Below, one piece after another: positions 13,160 through 25,419 of a stretch of DNA of 64,000 nucleotides. The notes under the pieces were generated by a model that was not told the DNA's origin, ran no database searches, and saw only the letters and a program-made list of their open reading frames with translations. Where the stretch lies: the NCBI GenBank assembly GCA_018697195.1, contig CM031878.1, forward strand, positions 5,347,271 to 5,411,270, read 5' to 3'. Positions within the stretch are counted from its first letter, which is position 1. Every line of letters starts with the position of its first letter. This stretch comes from Certhia americana (lineage: Eukaryota; Chordata; Aves; Passeriformes; Certhiidae). The position numbers and the translations under genes are program-made.

Positions 13160-14420
13160 ACCTGTCCTTCAGGTGTGCCAACCACACCACTCAGTTTGGT
13201 GAACTTGTTGAGGGTGCACTCCATTCCATTGTTCCTGTCAATGATGAAGCCATTAAAAAATATTGATGTCAATATGGACCCCAGAGGATACTATGGTCAC
13301 TGATTTCTTTCTAGTTGTTGAACCACTGACCACTACCCTCTGGAGTCCACTGACCAACCAGTTCCTAATCCACGTAGCAGTCCACCCATCAAAATCCACC
13401 TTTCTCTGATTTAAAGAGAAGGATTTTGGTGGGTACCATGTCAAAGGCATTACAAAAGTCCAGATAGATGATATCCTTAGCTCTTCTGTTATCTACTGAT
13501 ATAGTCACTCCATCATAGACAGCCACCTGGTTGTTCAGGCAGGACTTGGCCTTGGTGAAGTCATTCTGGTTGTCTCAAGGCACCTTCTTGTTCACCTTGT
13601 GCCTTAGCTCAGTCTCTAGGAGGACCTATTCCATAATCATACCAGGCACAAAGGTGAGAATGATAGGCTGGTAGTTCCCAGGCTCCTTGTCTCTGCCCTT
13701 TATAAAGATGGGATTTTCCAGTCACCTGGGACTTCATTTGACTGCCATGATGTTCAGACATCACAGGCAGTTGGCTTGGAAACTGCAAATTATATTGGAA
13801 AATGGGAAAATCCCCTCAAGACTCTGGGATGCATCTCATTGTATCCCATTAGCTTATGTACATTCAGGTTCCTCAGGTGGCCATGAAAATTATATTCTCT
13901 TACAATGGGAGGAACTTTTCTCTTCCATTCCCTCTTTTGCGATTCATTCAGTTAAGAGGTGTGAGAAGGAGACTGTTATTGAAGACTAAAACTAAATTTT
14001 ACTGAGTACCACAGTTGCCTTCTCACAAATTTTTACCAGTTTGCAAGATTTGGTAATCAGGGAGAGTGCTCCTTCTTTGGCTTTCTTTTTCTGGCTGAAG
14101 TACCTGTTGAACCTCTTCTTACTAGTCTTTCCTTGCTCAGAAAACCTCCGGCTCCACCTTTCTGACTCCATCCTTACGCTCTTCCCAGGACATCTGTCCC
14201 TGCTTTCTTGGCCTGGGCATTTCCTTCTCGCCCTTTAGGAAAAGAAGGTGTTGACTCATCCATGCATTTCTCTTGCCTTTCTTTCCTTATTTCTTAGACC
14301 TGTGGAGCAAGACCTCTTGCACTTTCAGGAAAGAACAGCCAGCTTTGTTCTGGCTACTAAAAATGATTTTTGGAAGCTGCTTTCTGGACAATGTCATGTA
14401 ATAACTTGCCCCATCGTCCA
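13160..14420 (-). mobile_element. CR1 LINE fragment covering part of the RT domain, 3' end missing
   Basis: On the minus strand this corresponds to the N-terminal and central reverse-transcriptase region of CR1 ORF2 and the sequence upstream of it. Near 13433-13476 the decoded stretch IIYLDFCNAFDMVP is polymerase motif A, with its catalytic Asp retained (the D of LDF). Near 13300-13390 it reads FDGWTATWIRNWL followed by QRVVVSGS, the segment between motifs A and B. Upstream parts (plus-strand 13480-13620, 13640-13700, 13830-13920, 14140-14300) match the usual CR1 order, ending in a GACTCATCCATGCA block near 14252-14265. Frameshifts and stops break the frame repeatedly, so it is dead. At the left edge the match starts around 13160-13175, in the middle of the RT region. 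The CR1 3' end that normally anchors an insertion is therefore absent, which suggests deletion after insertion. The outer limits are approximate. Confidence 0.85.
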
Positions 14421-16644
14421 GTTTCTGGATGTGATAAACTGTTGGTGCTCAATAGGAGGTATACCAGTGCTTACACCAGCCAGGAAGATTATTGGCTTTT
14501 AATTTTTTTTTCATCATGTATGTTTAACACAGCACAGAAACTTCCAGAGGTAACAATAGTATGTAGAGTGTAGAAGTAAGTACTGTTTAGAATATTGCCC
14601 ATTTAATCAGTCAAACTTTTGAAACATTCTGGTAATATTGCTGGTGTTTTTACGTATGAACACCTTCAAAATTTAGAAAAGTGTGTGTAAATTCATGGTC
14701 CTAAATAAAGTTCTAGAACTCTGGTGTCACTGGGTTTACATCCTGCTTGTTGCACTAAATTCAATTGCTTCAGATTTAATTGACTGAAATTACTTTTCTT
14801 CAAATTCTTCAGAAGTTTGCTGCAGCTCATATTCAATTAAAGTTACTTCTACAACCATTCCCCCATGTACAAGCTTTCATATCTGTCAATATAAAACATT
14901 GTGGAAGAACATCTTTTTTACATGTATGCAAAATACTTTCTCCTTTGCCTTTCAACTTTCTGTTTAATAATATTCATAATAACATTAATATAAGTTTGTA
15001 CTTAGGTTTTCAAATTGACCCTGGTGAGTTTTTTAACCTCAAATGTTATTAGTAACCCAAACAAGTTGAGTCATAACTGAATTTTCTCATGCATAAGTAA
15101 TAACTTAGCAGTTGCCATTGCAAACACAATGCTTTTCAAATAATTAAAACACTTTTCAGACAATTCAAGATTACAAATGAGGAAAGACTGTAGACTAAGC
15201 ATATGGCTTCAATTTCAGGGAAATACTTCAGTATGTACATGAAACATTGTTCATGTATCATATTTATCAATATGATAGAGCTGCCAGCCCTCTTGGTTTT
15301 CTTTGGAGAAACGTATTTTTAAATTCAGTTGACGTTGTTTTTTTGTAACAAATCACCCTCAAACTCACACATTTTTTACAATATAATGTACCCCATACCA
15401 CACTGGACCTTATATATACACATATGCATACACAGAAAGAGAACTATGCTCATAATGAAAAATATAAAACTGAAATTTACTTTCTGGATTTGGCTTTATA
15501 CTATCTAAAGCAACAGTGCTATAATATAAGCATCACATTATAGTTGATTCACTACTCCTAGGGATTCCCTTAAAGAGATTCTCAACCTCCTCAGCTGTTT
15601 TTTCGCAATTCCTTTTCCATATAAGATGTAAAAAGTTCAGACGCCCACATGAAAAATAAATAATTATAGTGTACCTTTTGAGCAAGTAATTATTACCTAA
15701 ACAGAGACTGAGTCAATGGATGTTTCTCATCTGGTTACATCCTCCACTAGGACACCATCATCCTACTGTGGAACCCTGAGTTTGGTGGGAACTTAGTTTG
15801 CCTCAGGTGAGGTCTGAGAAGTCAGCACGGACCCCTGAGCTCAGGATATTGATGCAGGTGATGGAGAGGTCAAGGGCAGAAGAGATGAGATCAGATGAGG
15901 TAGGGAAGGGTACAGCCAAGGAGGAATAATATAAAGATGAGAAAAAAAAAAAAAAACAAAACTGCTGGGGAGAAAAGTAAAATGTGGTTTTCTAAAACAA
16001 TTTGGAAGAAGAGTCAGAAAGGGCAAGCAATCAGGTTTTAGAAGTATTTTGATTGAATTAATGGAGGCAAAGATAATAGAAAAAAGCTGAGTGGGAGGAG
16101 ATGACAAATAAGTATTGTATGAAATAAGAACAATCCAGAGAAACGTAGCCAAGTGTAATTTAAAATGTAATTTATAAATTTATTTGTGTTTCCATTAAGA
16201 ACATAATAAATGTACAACTAATGTCTCTGATAAAGGACAGTTCAAGCTAAATGAACATTTTCTATTTCTGACTCCCAAAGTTATTGAGTGATTTCATAAA
16301 ATATATTTAAGTGATTTTTGTAAGCAAATCAAAATTGTGTATTTGTATTTCTATTTCTATGACTTCTTTAATTCCACAAAGAAAGGTTATTTCTATTTGT
16401 CTTTGAATGAAAATATTTGGTAGAATTAATTTTCCCTTTATGTTTCTTGTCATTTGTCAGAATTAAAAAAGCAACAGCAACAGCAAAATTTCCCCCTCTC
16501 CAAAACACCACCAGTTCTTGCAATTATTTCACAACCATTTCAGTTCCCCTGTCATGTGTCATTCTTGACTTAAAGTTATTCAGAAAAGCTATTAAGCACT
16601 ACATAATTGTGAGCAAATTGATGGTAATAAAGACAAGATCAACC
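14421..16644. other. Unique noncoding DNA
   Basis: The stretch is AT-rich, with short microsatellite-like runs only (for example an A-run near 15941-15956). The minus-strand frame at 15841-16152 is low-complexity (Phe/Pro/Ser-rich from an A/G-rich strand) and is not credible as a gene. Confidence 0.65.
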
Positions 16645-16960
16645 AACATGACTGAGAGGCTGGAGGGACTGATTTATGAGGAAAGATGAAAAGGGAGACA
16701 GCAAATATGTATAGCTTGGCCAAATGATAGCTGTGGGTGGAGAGGAGGATAAACACCTACAAGGACTCTATTTGAAGAATGTTGTTACCAGCAGGGGCCA
16801 GAAACATCAGTTGTGTAACTTGACTCAAGTCAGCTTCAGTGGAGTTTCCTTGGGAATGGATTTGGCCATGAGTGAGTGAGAGTGAATGAGGAGCTGTTAT
16901 GGTAAGTCTGTGGGAATATAACTGAAAGGCATGAGAAGAATTGGAGTAAAAAGGAAATGT
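16645..16960 (+). mobile_element. Possible decayed CR1-like LINE tail
   Basis: The decoded words RLEGLIYEER at about 16656-16687 resemble the segment that precedes the CR1 ORF2 C-terminus, where an LE-GL-YEER pattern is usual. A SLA-like word follows near 16713-16720. Downstream, the run of GGACTCTATTTGAAGAATG, CAGGGGCCAGAAA and TGGAGTTTCCTTGGGAATGG falls in about the right order for an old family member. No typical CR1 terminus is visible and the similarity is weak, so this could be a chance match. Confidence 0.4.
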
Positions 16961-18430
16961 AACCTGCCTATTTTCAGGAAAATCTTACCAGTGACATCTA
17001 CAAGACTAATGAATTAGTTAAGGAATGAAGAGCACTTTGAAGATGAAAAATGCTGTTCAGCTCCAGCTAAGCATCATTATTAAGAGTAGAGCTGAGCAAA
17101 TAATTTGTACTGAATTATACATTCAACTAGTTAAGAGTTTGATTTTTAAAAGCATCTGTGGGAATTAGATGCTCAATACATGGGTGAGTCACGTAAGTTC
17201 AGGTGCTATGTTTCTCTAGACTCCTTTGCAGCTCCCATCAGAAATATTTCATTAGACAGAAAACACACACAATGTGTGTGTTCTCAGGCATGCATGAACA
17301 AGCACACACTAAGAAAGAAGACTGAGATGTTCTAGCAAGACTGTGCAGGTTTTTTCAACATGGAAGCTGGTATAACAAATTCACAGAATACCCAGTGCTG
17401 CCACTTCGCTTCATGGCCTGCCTCACCTTGTTTTACTGGCTCAGAGTTTCAAAGGATTCATGTGTTACCAAGCAAAATTAACGATCACGAAAATCTGTGC
17501 TTTAATATTTTTTATTTTAAACATGTAAATTCATAGGGTGGGTTCTGTTGCTGCAAATACATTCCTTTGCTAGAATTGAGTAGTGTCAATTCTAAGCATG
17601 ATCTTAATCACAGACATCAGAGCCAGAACAAAAACCTAAGAGTAACCATTATACTTATTTACCTATCCAGAGCTTTCTCCAGCTCCATTCTAACTCTTTT
17701 GGAATAGTCTATCTTGAACAGATCTAAGTCTTCACCCTTGAGAAGTAAAATACAATTTTTCCAAAATTTTCTTATGTCCTTTTTGAACTACTGGTATAGT
17801 AAAAAAACACTGATCATATTTTTTAAGATATTTGAGCAGTTTTATCTTTATATTTTGTAAATTTTCTGGAGCAGGGTCAATCTCTTATTGTAACACATTA
17901 CAGATAATATCTCATTTACAATGTTCTTAAGCCATCATAATTTAGGAAAAAATGTAATATGTGATATCTGTGATAAAAACACAAAGTCAAAGTGCTGACA
18001 TTAATTCATCACCAAATGATCTTTCTAATGCTGGAAAAACACAAAAAATAGAATTAATATACAAATTACTAACCATGTATTGCTATCAGATGTCACTTCA
18101 GACATAAACAGGAGAAGAAGACAGGCAAAGTATTTCTAGCAGTAAAGCAGACAAACACTTCAGATCAAGTATTATTGAGAGGCAAGGTTCAATGGTAATG
18201 TGTATGTGTATACATATTTGCACATAAATATTCATGTTAGAAAAAAAAAAAGAAAAATTATCAGGAATGGTGTGTTATTTTGCAGTTCTGTGACTCAATA
18301 GGGAATCCTTACTAATTTAGCTATATAGAAATACTATTTCTAACAAGGGGTATGCTTAAGGATTTTGAAACAATTTTTTTTTTTAGAATTGTATTCCTGA
18401 CCAATGAAACAAACTAATAGTGCAGCTAAA
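16961..18430. other. Unique noncoding DNA
   Basis: No gene or repeat family is recognised. An A-run lies near 18241-18252. The DNA is AT-rich right up to the LTR insertion point. Confidence 0.65.
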
Positions 18431-18435
18431 CTAGT
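18431..18435. repeat. Target-site duplication, left copy (CTAGT)
   Basis: The five bases CTAGT lie directly before the TG start of the LTR and are repeated exactly at 19150-19154 directly after its CA end. Five bases is the usual duplication length for ERVL-class integration. Confidence 0.85.
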
Positions 18436-19149
18436 TGTTGGGGGTTGGGTTGATTTCTTATAGAATTTTTTCCCAGAAGTTGCTAAGAAACTAATGGCTG
18501 GGTGCTTTTCGGTACTTATGGGTGCTCGGGAACAAACAAAGGAAGCAGCTAAAGCAGAGACATTGATTCCACTTCGCTCGGGGCAGTTTTCTGCTCTGGG
18601 GGGACGGCCAGGGCTGCTCGTCTCGGCGAGGCGGAGAGCTCTGACTTTTTTCCCTTCACCTCGGACTACGTCGGACCACCGGTCTCTTCGTGTGTCCCCC
18701 CGGGATTTTGGGAACCCGTTTCCTCCCTGCCCTGCACCCACGGTTTCTTCAGTTCTGTTCGAGGTCTCCCCACGCTGTTTCTACAGCCCCTGCCAGCCGG
18801 GACACTCTTTTCCAACAGCTCCAGCCACTGTGAACCCTCGGAATTATCTCACCCTCCTAGAGCTGCCGCTAGCCTATTTGCTTGTGACGGTACTGAGGGG
18901 GGTGGGGGGGTGTTACCAGAGGAAGAACTGTGACTGATTTGTTGTTTTGGTTTTTTTTTCTCCTCTAGTTCTGTTTGTTGTCAATATTGTAATTATTGTG
19001 AATTTACCTTGTTAGACTAACTAGTAAAGAACTGTTATTCCTACCCTCCTTATCGTTGCCTAAGGCCACTCTTTAAATTTTGGAATTATAACAAAACCCG
19101 AGGGAAGTTTCCCCTTTTCTTTGGTCCCTGTCTTTCCAAAACCAAGACA
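18436..19149 (+). mobile_element. Solo LTR of an avian ERVL-type endogenous retrovirus
   Basis: A 714-bp element begins TGTTGGGGGTTGGG and ends CCAAGACA, so it has the canonical TG...CA ends. It is flanked by an exact 5-bp duplication, CTAGT. Plus orientation is given by the variant polyadenylation signal AGTAAA at 19023-19028 within AGTAAAGAACTGTTATTCC, a block near the 3' end that I recognise from avian ERVL LTRs, followed by a U5-like region of about 120 bases. The middle part (about 18570-18895) is GC- and CpG-rich, unlike the AT-rich flanks. No internal retroviral coding sequence lies on either side, so this is a solo LTR, the usual product of recombination between two LTRs. Frames of 133 and 147 codons inside it are by-products of its GC content. 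The subfamily name needs a repeat library. Confidence 0.9.
19023..19028 (+). promoter_or_regulatory. Variant polyadenylation signal AGTAAA of the LTR
   Basis: AGTAAA sits at the position of the AATAAA hexamer in related LTRs, just before GAACTGTTATTCC. It is a one-base variant of the canonical signal and would mark the R region of the LTR. Confidence 0.6.
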
Positions 19150-19154
19150 CTAGT
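19150..19154. repeat. Target-site duplication, right copy (CTAGT)
   Basis: An exact copy of the five bases at 18431-18435. It defines the right edge of the solo LTR. Confidence 0.85.
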
Positions 19155-19997
19155 CTATGAGAAATGGAAAATAAATTAAGAAATATCAAGCATTTATTGC
19201 TTACAATCAGTAGTACAACTGATATAAGTATACAAAGCATAAGGACATATATGACCTTATTTTCAAATGTAAGTGTTTGCATACTCTGGATATAGTAAAG
19301 GTTAAAACAAAGTAACCAAAATATCCCCTCAAAAAGTGTTTTTTGAGGAAAAAGCCAAACTTAGAAGAAAGAGACTGTGTCCTTTAGGTTAACATGGGGA
19401 GATATTTTCTAAAAAACTTCTGAAAGACCTGGTACTGGGTGGTAGAAATGTACTAAAGAACATAATTTGCTAACCACCCTCTCCTCCCTCAAAAATGTGT
19501 AAACAGTTTAAATGGTGTATAAATGCAACTGACCGTGATTCCACAGTTCATTGTGGAAGTGACAATCCATAGTTCAGAAGAAATGAATAAAAAACAACTC
19601 TTCATTTGTTCAATATTTCTCTTTTTTTTTTTTTTCTTTTAACAGATGGAAAAATCCATCTAAGCAAGATTGTGTGCATATATTAAAAATATATGATTTC
19701 TAATATTATTATATTGATCATTTCTAATAACAAATGTACTATCAATGATTGTTACTAAGTATGTAATACTACCTCTTTTTAATGCCCTGATTAGGCATTG
19801 TTAAGCTAAACTCTATTTTATGTTACTGATTTAAGAGGAAAAATATATACCATGGATAGCATTAACTCAGGACAACTTTTCTTCCACTTGAAGGGATCTG
19901 AATTCCTAAAGTGACAGACAGCTTCAGAACTTCCCATTCACTTGTGTCCTAGATTATAATTTCCCCTTCCTCACAGACCAGATAAATTGCAGAAAAT

Positions 19998-20031
<34 letters not shown>

Positions 20032-20084
20032 ACAGTGTCAGCATCTTCAAATATTCTCTCCATTTCTATTGATTGCACTGATCA
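19155..20084. other. Unique noncoding DNA
   Basis: The stretch is AT-rich. It contains T-runs near 19621-19636 and an uninterrupted run of 27 T at 20001-20027. No gene is seen. Confidence 0.65.
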
Positions 20085-20630
20085 GCTTTACAGCAGTGTC
20101 TACACATTTATTAAGTACAAGTGTCATTAAGCACATTGGTGCATATCATGCAGTGTAATTAAGATACCAAATTACACTAAACAGATGTCCTCTTTTGAGC
20201 CTGCTTCCCTCAATCTCTTTCAACACCCAGGCACAGACTCAGCTGCTCTGTACTGCACACCCTACCTGTGCTGGAGCTATTTCTGATGCCTCCTGCCTTT
20301 CTTCTCAGACTCCTATTCTAAGGGAGTCTCCAAACTGGCCACTTGTCAGAGTGATACGAATGTGTTTTGACATCAGCAGGACACAGAGACTGGGGTCATT
20401 TCCCTTGGCTTTTCCAATTACACAGCTTGCTGCAAGGAGCTGAATCAACCATGAATGTCATTCTGCTCGTACTGGCCGGGAGGGTGCTCTCTGTTCGGCC
20501 CTTGGCATTTAACCATGTTGAATTATGAATGTGCTACCAATATCTCTGTTTGCCTTGGAGCTGGAAAGGATGAATCACAGGGAACTTTTCTGAACTAGAT
20601 TTTAAAGTGGACCATGCAATTTGTATCCCC
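20085..20630. promoter_or_regulatory. Candidate conserved noncoding element
   Basis: The block is non-repetitive and complex, beginning with TAAT-type words (TCATTAAGCACATT, GTGTAATTAAG near 20150-20163, AAATTACACT). A more GC-balanced part near 20195-20520 includes the CpG-containing words CTCGTACTGGCCGGG and TGTTCGGCCC. It is bounded on the left by AT-rich DNA with the 27-T run and on the right by T-rich simple sequence (20637-20690). An 82-codon frame inside shows no domain. Regulatory function is inferred from texture and needs alignment to other species. Confidence 0.35.
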
Positions 20631-22590
20631 ACCAATGCCTTTTCTTTTTTCTTGTTTTTCCTTTTATTTTTTTTTTTCCCTTAACAAAGTTTATTCATGA
20701 AGTTCAAGTCATCTAAAGATTGGCTGGATAATAAGAAATAACATTTGTTCAGTGTAAAAACCTGCCATAATATGCTATGGCACTATCTGAACATGTCCTG
20801 TGTTTTATCTAAAATTAGACATAAGTTGGAAGAGAAGGCAGGGAAAGTTCTGTACAATCAAATGGCTGATATTTCACTATACCTATCTTTTAAAAAAGGA
20901 ACTGTAGCAAAAGTTGTGTAATATCATTGTATAAGATAAGACACCTCAGACAGAAGGGATAAAGAAGGTATTAAAACTGTCTGCACCTATATAAGCAGTT
21001 GAAATTTGAATTAGTTTAGTTTAGTTTAGTTCTTTTGATTTCAACTGAATAATCCCCTCTCAAAAATCCCTAGCCAAAACAAAACCAAAACAAAAAACAC
21101 CCTCCCAAACAACAAATGCCACAACAATTAAAAAAAATAAATTAAAAAAATCCTGACCTCTGATTATTTACCTGCAGACAAGTAAATAACCTAGAAGGCA
21201 AACTTCTTTAAATATATTCCAATCCAACACCTTCTCGACCAGTTGGGTAATGTCATTATTAAAAAGGGTGAATTGCAGAATAAGCCAGATTCACTCCACC
21301 TAACATTAGGCAACTAACAGAAGTTTAAGTTAAGAGCATAATTTCTATAAGTCTCCTTGGTGGTGAACACTAAGAGCAAAAGAATTTCAAGATGACATTT
21401 TAGATGACAAGTAAGAGAAATCAATATTAAGACATCCCAATCTCTCTCCATTGACTATGCAGAGAATCTAGGAAAAAAAAAACAAACAAAAAACCCAAAA
21501 AAAACCAAAAAACCAAAAACAACAGAAAACCCCACTTATATATTTAATTTAGACAACTGAGTAATGTTACTAAAAGTCGTCTTTTAGAGGTGAGTCTAAA
21601 TCTCTTTTTATTTTTTTCTAATTTTCATCTTTTCAACTCCCCAAAGACTTGTTATTGTCCCAAATTGTGATAATTTCTTCAATTGACTGAGATTGCTGTG
21701 AGTTAATTCTATAAACACATGTAACAGAAATTGACAGTTTTTTCAATGAATCGAAACAACCACTGAGGATTTAAAACAATCTGGGGATTAGAGCACTTCA
21801 AAGATTGAAGGGATTTCTAATTTGTTACTAGCATTAGCCCAAAAATTACCCATGATTTTTTTTTTTTTTTTAATATATCTGTGATGTACCAGGGTCCTCT
21901 AAATCTTTTATTTTTAATTAAGAGATAAAAAATATTTTCCTGAATAAAATAAAGTCACCTCAATGAGATGCTGCTGCTCTTTTGAACTTCTTTTCCAACT
22001 TGCTTGTTCTACCTGCAAGTCCCTTGAGTGATTTTTTATATATTGTTTCCCCTCAGTGCTTCTGATGAACTTAGTCCAGGAGAAATAACTTCTGAAGACC
22101 ATCTACCTTTCATAAGATTAGGATTAATACCTACCTAATACCTTGGAAGAATTTCCAAGAGATTTAGAAAGTGGCTTTGTGCAGTACATTCAAGAACAAC
22201 ATATTGGAGGAGGGACTGAAAACTGTGAGATGGGAGTAAAAAGCAGAAAAGGGGACAAAAATGTGACTTGAATTTTATAAGATGAAGTTCACTCGTTGGT
22301 TCTTGAAAAGACTGAATATTTTACTAAGTAGAAATAAGTGTTCTCATTATTTCTTACCCCTTCCAATCTGCAACTCACACACATATTCTTTTCCTGTGAA
22401 AAAAAAAAATGGAAGGCTATATAAAACTCTGCAGTTTAACTCCATAAATGACCATTGCTACACACATGCAAATCAACTATTAGAAATGGAATGGGGAATA
22501 TGGGGGGGGGAAAATGCCACACCTTTTTTTTTTTTTTTTTCCAGATTTTCAAACAAGAATGAAATTTATATCCCATTTTGGAGTTAGCTT

Positions 22591-22624
22591 GTTTGTTGTT
22601 ATTGTTGTTGTTGTTGTTGTTGTT
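22591..22624. repeat. (GTT)n microsatellite
   Basis: Tandem GTT units with one ATT interruption near the start, followed by TTTTAGGG. Confidence 0.85.
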
Positions 22625-24376
22625 TTAGGGTTTTTTAAAAATTACATAAGCTTACTTAAGTATATTTTGAAAATAATTAAAAAAAACAAATAACATAAAA
22701 AATTTACTTTGAAAATTGTCAAAAGTTTTCATTTGCAATAAACAAATACTTGTCCAGAAATATTTTTCACAAAATGTCTCTGCTATAGTAGAGAGTAATT
22801 GTTCTTACTTTTTGAAAAAAAAGAAACAAAAACCCCACCATGTTTAAGTTAAGAAGCACCCCAAATTAATGAAAGTAGTGACTACAAATGCTTTGAGAAA
22901 ATTACAAGAGATATATATTAAGAAATCTTAAAAGTGAATCACCAATATCTATTGATTTTTTTTTTTGTTTTTTGCTTTTCCCCAAGAAAAAGTAATGTTT
23001 TTCAGCTGTTATTTAGCTTCTACTGTCAGAAAACCATGTCAAAACCTTCTGAAGATTAACCAGCTTCTTAGAAGAAATTATGTTAAATGCATACACCTCC
23101 TTCTGAACATAAGATTTTATTTTAAGCAGTACCTCATACACAACAAGTGGGGAGTGGAAAACACTTTTGATTTCTGACCAACCAGTTAGGAGGTTTTTTT
23201 CTGTGTGGGTGAGACTGTCTGACAGCCAAGGACCAGGACAGCATCCATGACTCCCACCTCACAGCAGTTTATCACTCCCATTGTGTCATTCCTGGTGTGG
23301 TCACTAAGCACAGCCTGAAGTCACCTCACTGGAAAAGCAGAACATGTTCCTGCTGCTCTCAGGTAGGAAGAGAGACACACAATTCGTTCATTTCCCTTGA
23401 GGACACAAATCAATTTAGCTTTACAAGTAGTAGCTTCTACTACTCCTCCCCAAAGCTTGTTTTAGACAAAACACACCACAAAATATGAAATAAAACCTCT
23501 ACTCAGAGCTGATGAGTATTTCTGTATGTAGAAGGTTGAAAAATGCCATTAATGTAAAATGTGTCATGCACAGTGCTGAAATGAGACAAATTCTGAGTAT
23601 TTGTATGTTAGTCTCAAATGTCTTTCATGATTTTAACACTTAATACTGTTGTTGAATTTTAAGCAGAGGCTTAAAGAGGTAACTTTGCTGTTTTGCAAGT
23701 CTGGGCCATTGTATGTACAACTTATTATGAGGAATCACATCTAACACTCTGAGGTAATAATAATTCTAATAAATGGTCTCTGGGCCAAACTGTGAATTCT
23801 TTATTTGCGCTAAAAATCACTTATTCACAAAAATAATTTTTCTCTTCTGGGGTAGCTATTCTTGCCTAAGATGTGACTCTAAGTGTGATTAGGCATTTAA
23901 TAACCTAGTATTCAAGAACATAAACCTAGCCACATTTATGGATGTAATTTTCATTTTTTTCTTGTTGGTTTGGTCTGGTTTGTCTTGTTTATTTTTTTTT
24001 CTCCTTAGTTTAGTTTAATTTTGTTTTGTTTTGCTTGTTTTTTCCTTTCTCTTTATTTTTTAGTGTGTCATTAACTGGGTCATGTTACTGTTAGTGGTGA
24101 GCGAGGGCAATTTCTTGTTAATGTGTTTCTGCTGGCTACCCTTACTGTGAAAACAAGTTCCTCAAGTTTTCCCATCAAAATAATGAAGCAGTAAAAACAT
24201 TCTCACTTCTGCTTTGTGATTGTGACGTGTTGTGATCAACACATTCAATTTCAGAGACTGTGCAGAAAAATTCGACGTTCATACCCACCAAAGCTTGGTT
24301 TAGAACTAATTGAAATCATTAAAGCTTTTCCTTTACTTGAAGGACTTGAAAGAGTGAGGATACATAAATATCTTAC

Positions 24377-24412
24377 AATAATAATAATAATAATAAAAAT
24401 AATAATAATAAT
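24377..24412. repeat. (AAT)n microsatellite
   Basis: About twelve AAT units with one AAAAAT interruption in the middle. Confidence 0.9.
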
Positions 24413-25419
24413 GGAATAGAACTAGAAATACAAAACAGTTTTGATTATAATTTCTGTTTATCTCTAACTGCAATACTGTGGAAAGGGTGTGTTGCCGTTG
24501 TATACTTCCGTTTTCATTTAGTCATGTAACTGATATTATATTTAATTACCTCAGAGTCACAGACTTAGGAGTACGGATTATTGTTTAAAAGTTAGTCTTT
24601 GTATCATTAGTTTTCAATATTTTTATTATTATTACTTGTGTTTCCATTTCTTTTTTTCATGGTTTCTTTGTTACTAATTCCAGTTAATTATAATTTAAAT
24701 TTCTTCAGGAAGATGACCTAAATTATAAAGACTTTTTTTATAGGTTTGACTGAAATTCATGCTTCTGATTGCTTACAATTATCAAGAGGTCATTCGTATC
24801 TAATAATTTGAGCATAATATTGTCTCACATTGAGCAAATCTGAACTTGTTTTTGGAATTCTGTAAATGAAAGCTTTGAATGAAAAATTAAGTCTGCTGAC
24901 AGCCACAAATATGAATTACACAGTATGCCATTGCATCAACCCAGGACAGACATATATTAAATACTATCTTGAAAAGTAAATATTCAGCTTATAAAAACCT
25001 GTTAAAATTCAAGGGGCTAGAGTAGATTTCAGTGACTATGTCACACAAATCTTGAAAAAGTAATTTGAAATAATTTTGAAAAGTCATGTTACCCAAAAAT
25101 ATATTTATGAAAAGGTAATTGCAAATACATTAATTCTTACCAAAAATCTATAGAAATATAGATATCTTGCTGGATCAGGTTGGTGAGATTTGACTCCATG
25201 ACCTAGAACAGCCGTTCTGTTTGGATTCTGATGAAGACAACAGCTTCTCAACTTCCTCTGTCAGTATCAGTTAGATCAAATCTGTCCTGGGAGTTGGAAA
25301 CAAAGCATAGAGGGACTTCTTTCACAAAATGTGATGCAGCAACCAGTAGCCCCAGATCTGAGCCTCTCCCTTACACAACTGACCTCTTTTCATATGTTAA
25401 TTGGGACCACACTGCACTA

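Larger units (their letters stand above)
20631..25419. other. Unique AT-rich noncoding DNA with simple repeats
   Basis: Simple repeats include a short (TTTAG)n at 21011-21030, A/C tracts at 21075-21150 and 21473-21530, a T-run at 21856-21871, (GTT)n at 22591-22624, T/G tracts at 23950-24060 and (AAT)n at 24377-24412. A G9 run lies near 22502-22510. No transposon or gene is recognised. Frames up to 101 codons are chance. Confidence 0.65.

Noticed and set aside
18340..18937. Overlapping 133- and 147-codon frames on opposite strands
   Set aside because: They lie inside or across the GC-rich solo LTR, whose composition lowers stop-codon frequency. They are not genes.
21011..21030. TTTAG repeats considered as interstitial telomeric sequence
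   Set aside because: The unit is TTTAG, not the vertebrate TTAGGG, and only about four units are present.
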